This document shows, in pieces, positions 8,467 through 16,890 of a stretch of 64,000 nucleotides of DNA. How positions within the stretch are numbered: the stretch's first letter is position 1; each line of letters begins with the position of its first letter. The position numbers were made by a program, and so were the translations under genes. The DNA is taken from positions 248,001 to 312,000 of the forward strand of contig CAWEQO010000013.1 of NCBI GenBank assembly GCA_963811225.1. The letters run 5' to 3'. The notes beneath the pieces were generated by a model. That model did no database searches. It was given only the letters and a program-made list of their open reading frames with translations, and had not been told where the DNA came from. This DNA comes from CAWEQO01 sp963811225 (GTDB lineage: Bacteria; Chloroflexota; Anaerolineae; Anaerolineales; Anaerolineaceae).

Positions 8467-9381
8467 ATGTTTAAACACCTGCTCGTACCCCTTGACGGTT
8501 CCAATTTAGCCGAGACCGCTCTACCTTACGCGGCAGTTTTGGCCCAGGATCTCGACGCTCAGGTCACCCTGGTTCATATTATCGAAGAGAATGCCCCGGC
8601 GGAGATCCATGGAGAGCGTCACCTGCATACCGAAGATGAGGCCTGCCAGTACCTGGACGATATCAAGCAGCAGCACTTCACAGACAGCGTCGAGGTCTCC
8701 TGCCACGTCCACACCGAGAAGACCCGGCACGTCGCCCGAGCCATCGCAGAGCATGTGAGCGAGCTGAAGCCGGACATGATCGTCATGTCTACCCACGGCA
8801 AAAGCGGTCTGCGCAGGCTGATGGTCGGCAATATCGCTCAGCAGATCATCGGGCGCAGCCAGGCGCCGCTGTTCCTGGTGCATCCCCCGGATGAACAGCA
8901 GCAGGCAGCCCCACAGCCGCCGCGCTTGAAGCGCTTCCTGGTCGCGCTGGATGGCAACCCCGAGCACGATCAGGCCGGGTTACCGGTGGCGGCCCATATC
9001 GCCGAAGCCGCAGGAGCCTCCCTGCTGCTGTTCTCGGTGGTCTACACCCTGCAAACCCTGCCGCCAAAGCTCTCTGCCACCGGCAAGATGCTGCCCTCCG
9101 CGACCGCCGCCACGCTCGACAGCTCTGTAAACGCGATGCAGGGCTACCTGGCGGAGCAGGCCCAGCCGTGGCAGGATCGAGGGATTCCGGTTACAATCGA
9201 AGTGACCCGAGGTGAGCCTGCCCAACAGATCTTATCCGCAATCGATCGCAATGACTGCGACCTGAGCATTCTGGCTACGCATGGAAAAGCCGGCATGAGC
9301 GCCTTCTGGGCCGGCAGCATCGCCGCGCCGGTGATCACCGGCAGCAGCAAGCCCCTCATCCTGGTGCCGGTCAAATCATAG
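8467..9381 (+). CDS. Tandem-domain universal stress protein
   Basis: A 304-residue protein with two Usp domains, about residues 1-142 and 155-304. Each starts with a strand plus Asp-Gly (LVPLDGS, LVALDGN) and ends with the nucleotide-loop segment THGKSGLRRLMVGN or THGKAGMSAFWAGS. The second copy fits the ATP-binding pattern better than the first, where GN replaces GS/GT. It starts two bases after the Nramp stop and is presumably co-expressed with it, as is common for transporter-Usp pairs. Cytosolic. Confidence 0.92.
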   Translation: MFKHLLVPLDGSNLAETALPYAAVLAQDLDAQVTLVHIIEENAPAEIHGERHLHTEDEACQYLDDIKQQHFTDSVEVSCHVHTEKTRHVARAIAEHVSELKPDMIVMSTHGKSGLRRLMVGNIAQQIIGRSQAPLFLVHPPDEQQQAAPQPPRLKRFLVALDGNPEHDQAGLPVAAHIAEAAGASLLLFSVVYTLQTLPPKLSATGKMLPSATAATLDSSVNAMQGYLAEQAQPWQDRGIPVTIEVTRGEPAQQILSAIDRNDCDLSILATHGKAGMSAFWAGSIAAPVITGSSKPLILVPVKS

Positions 9382-9449
9382 TCCTTTCGCGCGTTTAGCG
9401 GACGAATTGCATTCATCCGATCCACGCCAAAACCTGGAGGATCACCGCT

Positions 9450-9890
9450 ATGTTTGGAAAAAAATCAGCCGCAACCCCGATTGCCACCAGCCCTACCGAA
9501 CGGGTCACTTCCGTTTTAGGCCCCGGTATCAACTGGCAGGGCAACCTGCGCGGCAGTGGCGGCATCCGCATTGAAGGCACCTTTGAGGGTGACATTTCCG
9601 TCAAAGGCCTGGTCGTCGTTGGCGAGACCGGGCGCGTCTCTTGCGAACACATGCGCGCGAACACGGTTGTCATCGCCGGCGCGGTGCATGGCAACATCAC
9701 CGCTGAGAAGCTCGAAATCCGCAGCACGGGCCGCGTGTGGGGTGACGTGACCACGGTGGCCTTCTCGACCGAAGAGGGCTCGTTCTTACGCGGCCAGGTT
9801 CGCATGGAAGAGAAGGTAGAGCTGAACCTGGAATCGCTCGAAGACAAACCCGCCCAAGAGCCGCTGGCGCCCGCCGAAGACGAGGAGTAA
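9450..9890 (+). CDS. Bactofilin family polymer-forming protein
   Basis: A 146-residue bactofilin that self-assembles into filaments acting as scaffolds at the membrane or cell wall. Residues about 20-115 are the right-handed beta-helix core with repeated GxIxIEGxFxGDI-like turns (for example GGIRIEGTFEGDISVKG). A short acidic tail follows. GGAGG lies nine bases before the ATG. The next gene starts three bases after its stop with its ribosome-binding site inside this gene, so the pair is translationally coupled. Confidence 0.92.
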   Translation: MFGKKSAATPIATSPTERVTSVLGPGINWQGNLRGSGGIRIEGTFEGDISVKGLVVVGETGRVSCEHMRANTVVIAGAVHGNITAEKLEIRSTGRVWGDVTTVAFSTEEGSFLRGQVRMEEKVELNLESLEDKPAQEPLAPAEDEE

Positions 9891-9893
9891 GCC

Positions 9894-10631
9894 TTGCCTG
9901 ACCGATCCCTGATTCTGGCCCTGTCCGAGTACATCGGTGTCATCGCGGTGGTGATGATCGCCGCTTTAAGCCCCGGCCTTGCCAAGCGCCGCCCGCTGAT
10001 CTTCCAATTCCCACGCCGCGAGGGCGTTGTTGCGCTGTCCCTCTTCATCCTGATCTTCTTCTTCAACCTGGTCCTGGTTTTGCGCGGTATCGCCTCACCC
10101 GTCAGCCGGTTGGGTGAGGACTTCGGCGTCCTGTGGCCGCGCCTGTTGGTGTCCTTTTTCAGCCTGCTGGCCGTGGCGGGCGCGCTGGTCTTTCGCCGCC
10201 AGCCACTGCTCAGCGCCGGTTGGAGCCGCCGCCTGCTGGGTCCGTCCTTCCGGCTGGGGTTAGCCCTGGTGTTTCTGACCGTCTTCCTGCGCGGCGAGTT
10301 CATGAACCTGTTCCGCGGTCTCAGCGCCCAACAGGGCTATCTCTTGCTGGCCTGGACGCTGATCGCCTTTACGGAGGAGACCATCTTCCGGGGCTACATC
10401 CAACTGCGCCTGACCTCCTGGCTGGGCGGTTGGGTCGGCTGGTTCGGCACGGCCTTCCTGTTCGTGGTCTGGCAAATCCCCTTCTTGCTGGCCGACCCGG
10501 TCGCACTGCCTGCCAACCTGGCGCTGGCTGCCGTCCGGGCGGTGCTGCTAGGCTGGATCATGCGCCGCACCGGGCACGTCCTCGCGCCCGCCATGTGGCG
10601 CGCCATGTCGGAGTGGTTGTTTTACGTTTAG
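9894..10631 (+). CDS. CPBP intramembrane protease-like protein
   Basis: A 245-residue polytopic membrane protein of the CPBP (CAAX protease and bacteriocin-processing) family. Motif 1 is present as EETIFRG and motif 3 as TGHVLAPAMWRAM. The usual His in motif 2 (F-x3-H) is not obvious: that stretch reads FLFVVWQIPF, so catalysis may be lost or altered. The start is TTG at 9894, supported by GAGGAG six bases upstream within the bactofilin gene. Transcriptionally coupled to bactofilin. Confidence 0.85.
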   Translation: MPDRSLILALSEYIGVIAVVMIAALSPGLAKRRPLIFQFPRREGVVALSLFILIFFFNLVLVLRGIASPVSRLGEDFGVLWPRLLVSFFSLLAVAGALVFRRQPLLSAGWSRRLLGPSFRLGLALVFLTVFLRGEFMNLFRGLSAQQGYLLLAWTLIAFTEETIFRGYIQLRLTSWLGGWVGWFGTAFLFVVWQIPFLLADPVALPANLALAAVRAVLLGWIMRRTGHVLAPAMWRAMSEWLFYV

Positions 10632-10666
10632 CGATCAAGAAACCGGGTTTATTACAGGAGCGCCCA

Positions 10667-12385
10667 ATGCGCATGTCGAAGCTTTTCAGCACTACCCGCC
10701 GGGAAACTCCGTCGGAGAGTGAAGCTGCCAGCCACCAGCTGCTGCTGCGAGCCGGCTTCATCCGCCAGCTGGGCGCAGGCATATTCACGTCCTTGCCCCT
10801 GGCGCGGCGCTCGCTGGACAAGATAGGCCAGATCATGCGCGAGGAGATCGACGCGATCGGCGGCCAGGAGATCACGATGCCGGTGGTCAACCCGGCCGAC
10901 ATCTGGCAGGAGACCGGGCGCTGGTATCAGATCGGCGCGGAGATGGGCCGCTTCAAGGACAAGACCGGGCACGACATGGTGCTGGCCATGACCCACGAAG
11001 AGGTGGTAACGGACCTGGTGCGGGACGAGATCCGCTCCTACCGCCAGATGCCCGCCCTCATCTACCACATCCAAACCAAGTGGCGCGACGACCCGCGGCC
11101 GCGCGCCGGGCTGATCCGGGCACGCGAGTTTACCATGCTCGACAGCTACTCCCTGGACGCCACCTGGGAGGGCCTCGACCGCCAGTATGACGCCCACTAC
11201 CAGGCCTACTTCAACATCTTCAACCGCTGCGGCCTGCCTGTGGTGGCCGTAGAAGCCGACACCGGCATGATGGGCGGCAAGATAGCCCACGAGTACATGT
11301 ACCTCACGCCCATCGGCGAAGACACCCTGCTGTTCTGCGACGCCTGCGGCTACGCTGCCAACCGCCAGATCGCGGCCGCCCGCAAGCCTGCCCCAGCCGA
11401 GGAAGCCCCTCTATCCCTCGAAAAGGTGGCCACACCCAACACCACCACCATCGACAACCTGGCGAAGTTCCTGGATATCCCTGCCTCCCGGACAGCCAAG
11501 GCCGTCTTCATGATGGCCACGCCTGCCGAGGGCGACGATCAGCAGTTCATCTTCGCCGTGGTGCGTGGCGACATGGAGGTCAACGAGACCAAGTTGTCCA
11601 ACGCACTGCGCTCCCGCGAGCTGCGCCCCGCTACGGAAGAAGAGATTCGCGCCACCGGCGCAACCCCGGGCTACGCCTCCCCGATCGGCATCCACGGCGC
11701 GACTGTGATCGTCGACGATCTGATCCCGCAGTCGCCCAACCTGACAGCAGGGGCGAATGAGAGCGGCTATCACCTGCACAACGTCAACTACGGCCGGGAT
11801 TACACTGCAGACATTGTGGCCGACATCACCGCGGCGCGCGAGGGCGACCCATGCGCGAACTGCGGCGGAACCTTACGCAGCAGCCGGGGCGTGGAGGTGG
11901 CCAATATCTTCAAGCTCGGCACCCGTTATACAGAGGCCATGGGAGCCACCTTCCTGGGGGAGGATGGAGAGCAGCGGCCGATCATTATGGGCTCGTATGG
12001 CATCGGGCTCGGGCGGCTGCTGGCCTGCATCGCCGAGGAGCACCACGACGAGCACGGCCTGTGCTGGCCGGTCAGCGCTGCGCCCTTCCCCATTCACCTG
12101 GTCTCCCTGCTCAGTAAGAACGAGCAGGTCCAGGAGACTGCAGAGCTGGTCGCCACATGTCTGGCAGGCGCCGGGCTGGAGACGCTCTTCGACGACCGGG
12201 CCGAGTCCGCGGGGGTCAAGTTCAACGACGCAGACCTGATCGGCCTGCCCCTGCGCATCACCGTCAGCGAGCGCGCCCTCAAGCAGGGTGGGGTGGAGAT
12301 GAAGCTGCGGCGCTCCGATGAGCGCAGTGTTGTTCCGCTGGAGCAGGTGGTGGACGAAGCGCGCCGGCTTCTTGCGATGGGGTGA
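10667..12385 (+). CDS. proS: Proline--tRNA ligase
   Basis: A 572-residue bacterial-type class II prolyl-tRNA synthetase. Motif 1 surrounds the N-terminal LLLRAGFIRQLGAGI; motif 2 contains HIQTKWRDDPRPRAGLIRAR. The YbaK-like editing insertion spans about residues 240-380, and motif 3 is IMGSYGIGLGRLLAC. The C-terminal anticodon-binding domain follows. The start at 10667 has AGGAG six bases upstream; a second ATG two codons later is possible. Essential cytosolic enzyme. Confidence 0.96.
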   Translation: MRMSKLFSTTRRETPSESEAASHQLLLRAGFIRQLGAGIFTSLPLARRSLDKIGQIMREEIDAIGGQEITMPVVNPADIWQETGRWYQIGAEMGRFKDKTGHDMVLAMTHEEVVTDLVRDEIRSYRQMPALIYHIQTKWRDDPRPRAGLIRAREFTMLDSYSLDATWEGLDRQYDAHYQAYFNIFNRCGLPVVAVEADTGMMGGKIAHEYMYLTPIGEDTLLFCDACGYAANRQIAAARKPAPAEEAPLSLEKVATPNTTTIDNLAKFLDIPASRTAKAVFMMATPAEGDDQQFIFAVVRGDMEVNETKLSNALRSRELRPATEEEIRATGATPGYASPIGIHGATVIVDDLIPQSPNLTAGANESGYHLHNVNYGRDYTADIVADITAAREGDPCANCGGTLRSSRGVEVANIFKLGTRYTEAMGATFLGEDGEQRPIIMGSYGIGLGRLLACIAEEHHDEHGLCWPVSAAPFPIHLVSLLSKNEQVQETAELVATCLAGAGLETLFDDRAESAGVKFNDADLIGLPLRITVSERALKQGGVEMKLRRSDERSVVPLEQVVDEARRLLAMG

Positions 12386-12434
12386 AGGGGTGACCATGGG
12401 ACACAGGCGGGAGACGGGTTATAATAAGCCGCGC

Positions 12435-13334
12435 ATGATCCAAGATACTGTATTTCCCCCGCCCAAAACGCCCGGCGTGCTGCTGCATGTCGGCGGTGTG
12501 CTGCTGCTTGGCGGCGCAGCGGGCGCAAGCGTCTACCTGGCCCTCCAGCAGCAGGTCGGCTCGTATTCAGCCCTGCTTCTGCTGCTCTCGCTGGCGCTGC
12601 TGCTGCCCATTGGCCTGGGCATCTATCGCGGCCTTGCGCTGCTGCGCGCCAGCTATACCCTCGAGCGCGACGGCCTGCGCCTGCGTTGGGGATTGCGCTC
12701 GGAGGACATCCCACTGCCCGAAGTCGAGTGGGTGCGCCCGGCCAGCGATATGGGCTTTTCAATGCCGCTGCCCTTCCTGCCCTTCCCAGGAGCCATCCTT
12801 GGCACGCGGGTCGTGGAGGGGCTGGGGCCGGTCGAGTACATGGCCTCCGACTACAGCAAGATGCTGCTGCTGGCAACACCGGAGAAGATCTACGTCATCT
12901 CCCCCGCCGACCCGAAATCCTTCCAACGTGCGTTCCAACGCACCATCGAAATGGGCAGCCTCACCCCCATCCCCGCTTACTCGACCCAACCGGCGGCTTT
13001 CCTGCAGCGCGTCTGGTCCGACCTGCCCGCCCGCACTGCCCTTCTGGCCGGGCTGGCGCTGACCATCGCCCTGTTCGTGCTGGTAGCCACGGTGATCCCC
13101 ACTCGCGCCTCGCTGCCGCTCGGCTTCGACAAGGCCGGGCAGCCCATGGCCGGCGGCCCGCCCGAGCGCCTGCTGCTCCTGCCGGTGCTGGCGACCTTCT
13201 CGCTGGTGATCGATCTGGCCGGCGGCATGTTCTTCTACCGCTACCAAGACACCCAACCCATTGCCTACCTGCTGTGGACAGCGGGCGCGCTCACGCCGCT
13301 GCTGCTCATCGCCGCCACCCTTTTGCTGATCTGA
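12435..13334 (+). CDS. PH-like domain membrane protein
   Basis: A 299-residue membrane protein of unknown function. Two hydrophobic helices (residues about 15-70) are followed by a bacterial PH-like segment (ASYTLERDGLRLRWGLRSED, then VYVISPADPKSFQRAF-like positions near 155-175). Three C-terminal helices end the protein. The start at 12435 is chosen because a -10 TATAAT at 12420-12425 leaves a leader of only about three bases; the longer frame overlaps proS. A 29-bp perfect hairpin follows the stop. Confidence 0.75.
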   Translation: MIQDTVFPPPKTPGVLLHVGGVLLLGGAAGASVYLALQQQVGSYSALLLLLSLALLLPIGLGIYRGLALLRASYTLERDGLRLRWGLRSEDIPLPEVEWVRPASDMGFSMPLPFLPFPGAILGTRVVEGLGPVEYMASDYSKMLLLATPEKIYVISPADPKSFQRAFQRTIEMGSLTPIPAYSTQPAAFLQRVWSDLPARTALLAGLALTIALFVLVATVIPTRASLPLGFDKAGQPMAGGPPERLLLLPVLATFSLVIDLAGGMFFYRYQDTQPIAYLLWTAGALTPLLLIAATLLLI

Positions 13335-13338
13335 AGAA

Positions 13339-13400
13339 TGCAGCTCAAATTGGGTGCGGTGGGGTTGATAACAACCCCACCGCACCCAATTTGAGCTGCA
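13339..13400 (+). terminator. 29-bp perfect palindrome hairpin
   Basis: Arms 13339-13367 and 13372-13400 are perfectly complementary around the loop ATAA. It starts five bases after the stop of the PH-like gene and is one of the long gene-end hairpins. A -10-like TATACT for the next gene lies just beyond. Confidence 0.8.
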
Positions 13401-13506
13401 CCGGTTTATGCTATACTGCTTTAAGTAAACTCACGTTCCAATCCAATCTTGATGGGGGTTCATTCAGCCTCCCAGCATCAACAACCCGATTTTTAAGGAG
13501 GTCAGC

Positions 13507-13983
13507 ATGCCGGCGCCCTATCGCGTCTATCCACCTGGAGCCATCCGATCCAACAGCCGCAGACATGCAAACAGGTCTGCACAACCGCAATCCTTCCTGG
13601 CCACCAGATCGCCGCAGGTCGAGTCCATCAGCACTTACCTCGACCGGCTGATGAAGATGCTCCCGGCCGAGGTCCTCAGCCTGTACCTGGTTGGCAGCGG
13701 CATCATCCCCGAGGAATCGCCGCGGGGAGTGCTGCTGGGCTGGTTCATCCTGTGCCTGATTGGCGTGATTGCCTTACGCGTCTGGGGTACCTCTGACAAG
13801 GACGCCGGCCTACCGGTTGACTGGTGGCATGTGACCATCTCGGCCGTGGCCTTCATCATCTGGGTCTACACCATCGGAGGGCCCTTCAAGCTGTATGGCG
13901 TCCACGTCGAGTACATCGGCTCGCTGCTGGTGCTGGCCTGGACCTTCTTCGTGCCGTTATTCTATAAGGGGCAGAAGGTCTAA
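13507..13983 (+). CDS. Hypothetical membrane protein
   Basis: A 158-residue protein not recognised as any named family. The first 50 residues are basic and Ser-rich; the rest has three to four hydrophobic segments (GVLLGWFILCLIGVIALRVW, HVTISAVAFIIWVYTI, YIGSLLVLAWTFFVPLFY). AAGGAGG lies six bases before the ATG. It stands alone between two very long hairpins. Confidence 0.75.
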   Translation: MPAPYRVYPPGAIRSNSRRHANRSAQPQSFLATRSPQVESISTYLDRLMKMLPAEVLSLYLVGSGIIPEESPRGVLLGWFILCLIGVIALRVWGTSDKDAGLPVDWWHVTISAVAFIIWVYTIGGPFKLYGVHVEYIGSLLVLAWTFFVPLFYKGQKV

Positions 13984-14079
13984 AAGCAACCACGGAACTG
14001 CACCAAAGAACACGAAACATGGACGCAAGGTCTTGCGTCCATGTTTCGTGTTCTTTGGTGCAGTTCCGTGGTTGCTTTT
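13982..14079. repeat. 48-bp perfect palindrome at gene end
   Basis: Arms 13982-14029 and 14032-14079 are identical reverse complements over 48 bases with only GT between them. It begins inside the stop codon of the preceding gene and ends 37 bases before the stop of the convergent gene. The arm contains an ACCACGGAACTG-type motif and fragments resembling dispersed palindromic units. It could terminate both genes. Confidence 0.85.
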
Positions 14080-14115
14080 GGTGTTACCCGCCGACCGGCG
14101 GGTTTAGAGAACCGG

Positions 14116-14625
14116 TCAATTCTCGTAGTAGCTGCTCTCGCGGATCTCGTAGCCGCTGTCCAGGCAGTCCTGCTCGGAGCGCAGCGTGTTTGGCTGGTAG
14201 TCCTGCGGCACGATAACGTAGTAGAACTTCCAGATCGCACTGTAACCCTTGTCACCGGGGACCGTGTCGTAGATGTTGTACTGCCCCTCGATCTTCTTGG
14301 CGCTCTCCAGCCAGCCCTTATCGTCCAGCTTAACCTCGTGGACCGGCTGGTACTCCTTGGCCCACTTGATCCGATCGCGGTCGGTGATCATCATCGGCTC
14401 GCCTTCGATCGCATAAACCAGCTTGCCTTTGTACCAGGCCCGCTCCACCTCTTGACTGAAGGGATTGTCGTAGGTCAGGTCGGTGACGCCGCTCTCCTGA
14501 AACTGCTTACCGCCGCCTGAAGCCCGGATGCGCCCTTCGTGGATGGTCCAGCCCTTCCCGGAACGCTTTTTCAGCTCAGGCGCGCCGTTTTGCGCCTGGG
14601 ATGCCTCTGGGTTTGTCTTTGCCAT
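14116..14625 (-). CDS. Hypothetical protein
   Basis: A 169-residue soluble, charged protein with no signal peptide or membrane segment. The N-terminus is Lys/Gln-rich. The C-terminal third reads VPGDKGYSAIWKFYYVIVP and then YQPNTLRSEQDCLDSGYEI. VPGDxGYS-x-W is seen in several uncharacterised bacterial and archaeal proteins, but no function is established. The start at 14625 is set by AAAGGAG seven bases upstream. It converges on the previous gene across the 48-bp palindrome. Confidence 0.7.
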   Translation of the reverse strand: MAKTNPEASQAQNGAPELKKRSGKGWTIHEGRIRASGGGKQFQESGVTDLTYDNPFSQEVERAWYKGKLVYAIEGEPMMITDRDRIKWAKEYQPVHEVKLDDKGWLESAKKIEGQYNIYDTVPGDKGYSAIWKFYYVIVPQDYQPNTLRSEQDCLDSGYEIRESSYYEN

Positions 14626-14793
14626 ATCTTTCTCCTTTCCATTTCCACCCTGCCTGCTGTTGATCGCAGATAGTCGTATCGTACCATAAGCAGGAGGCAA
14701 TGAGGCGATTCGTCGCTGGGGCAATTTGGGCCTAATTGTCTCATTAATGAATCGCTGTCATTGCCTCCATGATATAATCCGTCCATTCTGGCC

Positions 14794-15606
14794 ATGATTA
14801 ATCTCACCCAACTCCTGCTCGGTATCCTGTTTGCCGTCATCGTGGCGGCGGCGGCTTATCGCGCCCACAGCCTCGACCGTTCTGGGGCGGTTGCGGCGGC
14901 CGCGCTCGGCATGGTGGTGTTTGGGCTGGGCGGACTGCCGTGGGCGGCGCTGCTGCTGGGTTTCTTCATCACCTCCAGCGCGCTTTCCCGGCTGTTCGGC
15001 AAACGCAAGCACGCCCTGGCCGAGAAATTCTCCAAAGGCTCTACTCGAGATGCCGGTCAGGTGCTGGCCAATGGCGGCCTCGCCGGCGTGTTCGTGTTAT
15101 TACACCTGGCCTTCCCCGGCGCGGTCTGGCCATGGTTGGCGTTTGCCGGTAGCCTGGCAGCGGTGAACGCCGATACCTGGGCGACCGAGCTGGGGGTTCT
15201 CTCGCCGGTCGCGCCGGTGGGCATCACCACCTTGCGCCCGGTCGAGCGCGGCGCTTCGGGCGGCATCACCGTCACCGGCACGCTGGCTTCACTGGCCGGG
15301 GCGGCGGTGATCGGGCTGCTGGCAGTTCTGACCATGCCCTCGCCCGATTGGCCGCTGGCGCTGGCGTTCATCAGCCTGGCCGGGCTGTTCGGCAGCCTGG
15401 TGGACTCCTTCCTCGGCGCGACGGCCCAGGCCATCTACATCTGCCCGAATTGCGACAAGGAGACCGAGCGCCACCCCACTCACACCTGCGGCAGCCCCAC
15501 CAGCCTGGTGCGCGGCCTGCCCTGGTTGAACAACGACTGGGTCAACATCACCTGCGCCCTGGCAGGCGCGCTGTTGGCTCTGGCGCTGGCCCTGTTGACC
15601 TTCTAA
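14794..15606 (+). CDS. DUF92 membrane protein (VTE6-like)
   Basis: A 270-residue polytopic membrane protein of the DUF92/TIGR00297 family, related to plant VTE6 phytyl-phosphate kinase. Conserved segments include STRDAGQVLANGG and NADTWATELG, plus a Cys-rich loop ICPNCDKETERHPTHTC near residue 215. It may phosphorylate a prenyl alcohol, but that activity is known only for relatives. A -10 TATAAT at 14773-14778 leaves a leader of about nine bases without a clear ribosome-binding site. Confidence 0.88.
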   Translation: MINLTQLLLGILFAVIVAAAAYRAHSLDRSGAVAAAALGMVVFGLGGLPWAALLLGFFITSSALSRLFGKRKHALAEKFSKGSTRDAGQVLANGGLAGVFVLLHLAFPGAVWPWLAFAGSLAAVNADTWATELGVLSPVAPVGITTLRPVERGASGGITVTGTLASLAGAAVIGLLAVLTMPSPDWPLALAFISLAGLFGSLVDSFLGATAQAIYICPNCDKETERHPTHTCGSPTSLVRGLPWLNNDWVNITCALAGALLALALALLTF

Positions 15607-15616
15607 CACCCTCCTC

Positions 15617-16825
15617 ATGAACCAATCCCCGCGCGCTTACCGCATCTTCCTGCTCTATAACCTGGCCACAGCGGCCTTCTTCTCGCTGGCTTTCACCGTC
15701 GGCAGCGTGTACTACGTACTGACCGCCAGGCTCGACCCGCTGCAGCTGGTGCTGGTCGGCACGGCATTGGAGACCTCGATCTTCCTGTTCGAGACGCCCA
15801 CCGGCATTGTGGCCGACCTGTACGGACGGCGCATCTCGGTCATCATTGGCGTGTTCCTGGTGGGCGCGGGGCTGCTGTTGGAAGGCAGCGTTCCCGTGTT
15901 CGGGTTCATCCTGCTGGCGCAGCTGCTGTGGGGGGTGGGTTACACCTTCACCAGCGGGGCTCTGCAAGCCTGGATCTCCGACGAGATCGGCGAGGAGCAG
16001 GCCGGGAAAGCCTTCCTGCGCGCCCAGCAGCTCGGGCAGATCGGCGCGCTGGCGGGTACCATCGCCGGGACCGTCATCGGCACGCTGCGGTTGGGGCTGC
16101 CCATCCAGCTGGCGGGCGGGCTGTTCCTGCTGCTGGGGCTGGCATTGATCGCGCAGATGCCCGAACACAACTTCACGCCTGCCCTGCAGTCGGAACGCTC
16201 CACCCTGGGGAACATGCTGCAGACCCTGCGCTCGGGTGTCTCGGTCGTGCGGGGCCGCCCGGCCTTACAGAGCATACTGTGGATTGGGCTGTTCTTCGGG
16301 CTGTACTCCGAGGGCTTCGACCGGCTGTGGGTCGCTCACATGCTCGAACAGTTCCGCTTCCCGCTGTGGGAACCGGTGGTCTGGTTCGGCATTCTGCGCG
16401 GCGCGGCCATGCTGCTGACCGCCGGAGCGGTGGAGATTGTCACACGCCGCCTGGACACCACCCACATGCCCTCGCTGGCGCGGGCCATGGCCTTGCTGAC
16501 GGCAGGGCTGGTGGCCAGCCTGTTCCTGTTTGGAATGGCGGGGCAGCTGTGGGCGGCAGCGGCGCTGTTCCTATCGATCAGCGTGCTGCGCGAAGTGATC
16601 TACCCCCTGTATACCACCTGGGTCAACCACCGCCTGGACCCCAGCGTGCGGGCTACCGTGCTCTCGTTAAGCAGTCAGGTGGACGCGCTCGGACAGATCA
16701 GCGGCGGCCCGGCGCTGGGCCTGATCGCCCAGCGCATCTCGATCCAGGCAGGGTTGTTCGGGTCGGCGGCGCTGCTGGCTCCCGCTCTGGCGCTTTTTGC
16801 AAGGTTGACTTCGCGGAGCGGTTAA
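15617..16825 (+). CDS. MFS transporter
   Basis: A 402-residue major facilitator with about 12 hydrophobic segments. The loop after TM2 reads IVADLYGRRISVIIG, the usual G-x3-D-x2-G-R motif region. The subgroup contains drug and metabolite exporters; the substrate is unknown. It starts ten bases after the DUF92 stop and is probably co-transcribed with it. A 27-bp hairpin begins at its stop codon. Confidence 0.88.
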   Translation: MNQSPRAYRIFLLYNLATAAFFSLAFTVGSVYYVLTARLDPLQLVLVGTALETSIFLFETPTGIVADLYGRRISVIIGVFLVGAGLLLEGSVPVFGFILLAQLLWGVGYTFTSGALQAWISDEIGEEQAGKAFLRAQQLGQIGALAGTIAGTVIGTLRLGLPIQLAGGLFLLLGLALIAQMPEHNFTPALQSERSTLGNMLQTLRSGVSVVRGRPALQSILWIGLFFGLYSEGFDRLWVAHMLEQFRFPLWEPVVWFGILRGAAMLLTAGAVEIVTRRLDTTHMPSLARAMALLTAGLVASLFLFGMAGQLWAAAALFLSISVLREVIYPLYTTWVNHRLDPSVRATVLSLSSQVDALGQISGGPALGLIAQRISIQAGLFGSAALLAPALALFARLTSRSG

Positions 16826-16890
16826 AAGAGCAGTGAACGGAGAGTAGAGAGCGGGTACCGTTTTCTACTCTCCGTTCACTGCTCTTTTAA
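16822..16890. terminator. 27-bp perfect hairpin between convergent genes
   Basis: Arms 16822-16848 and 16864-16890 pair perfectly around a 15-base loop. It overlaps the stop codons of both the MFS gene and the convergent NHL-thioredoxin gene, so it can terminate from either side. Confidence 0.8.
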
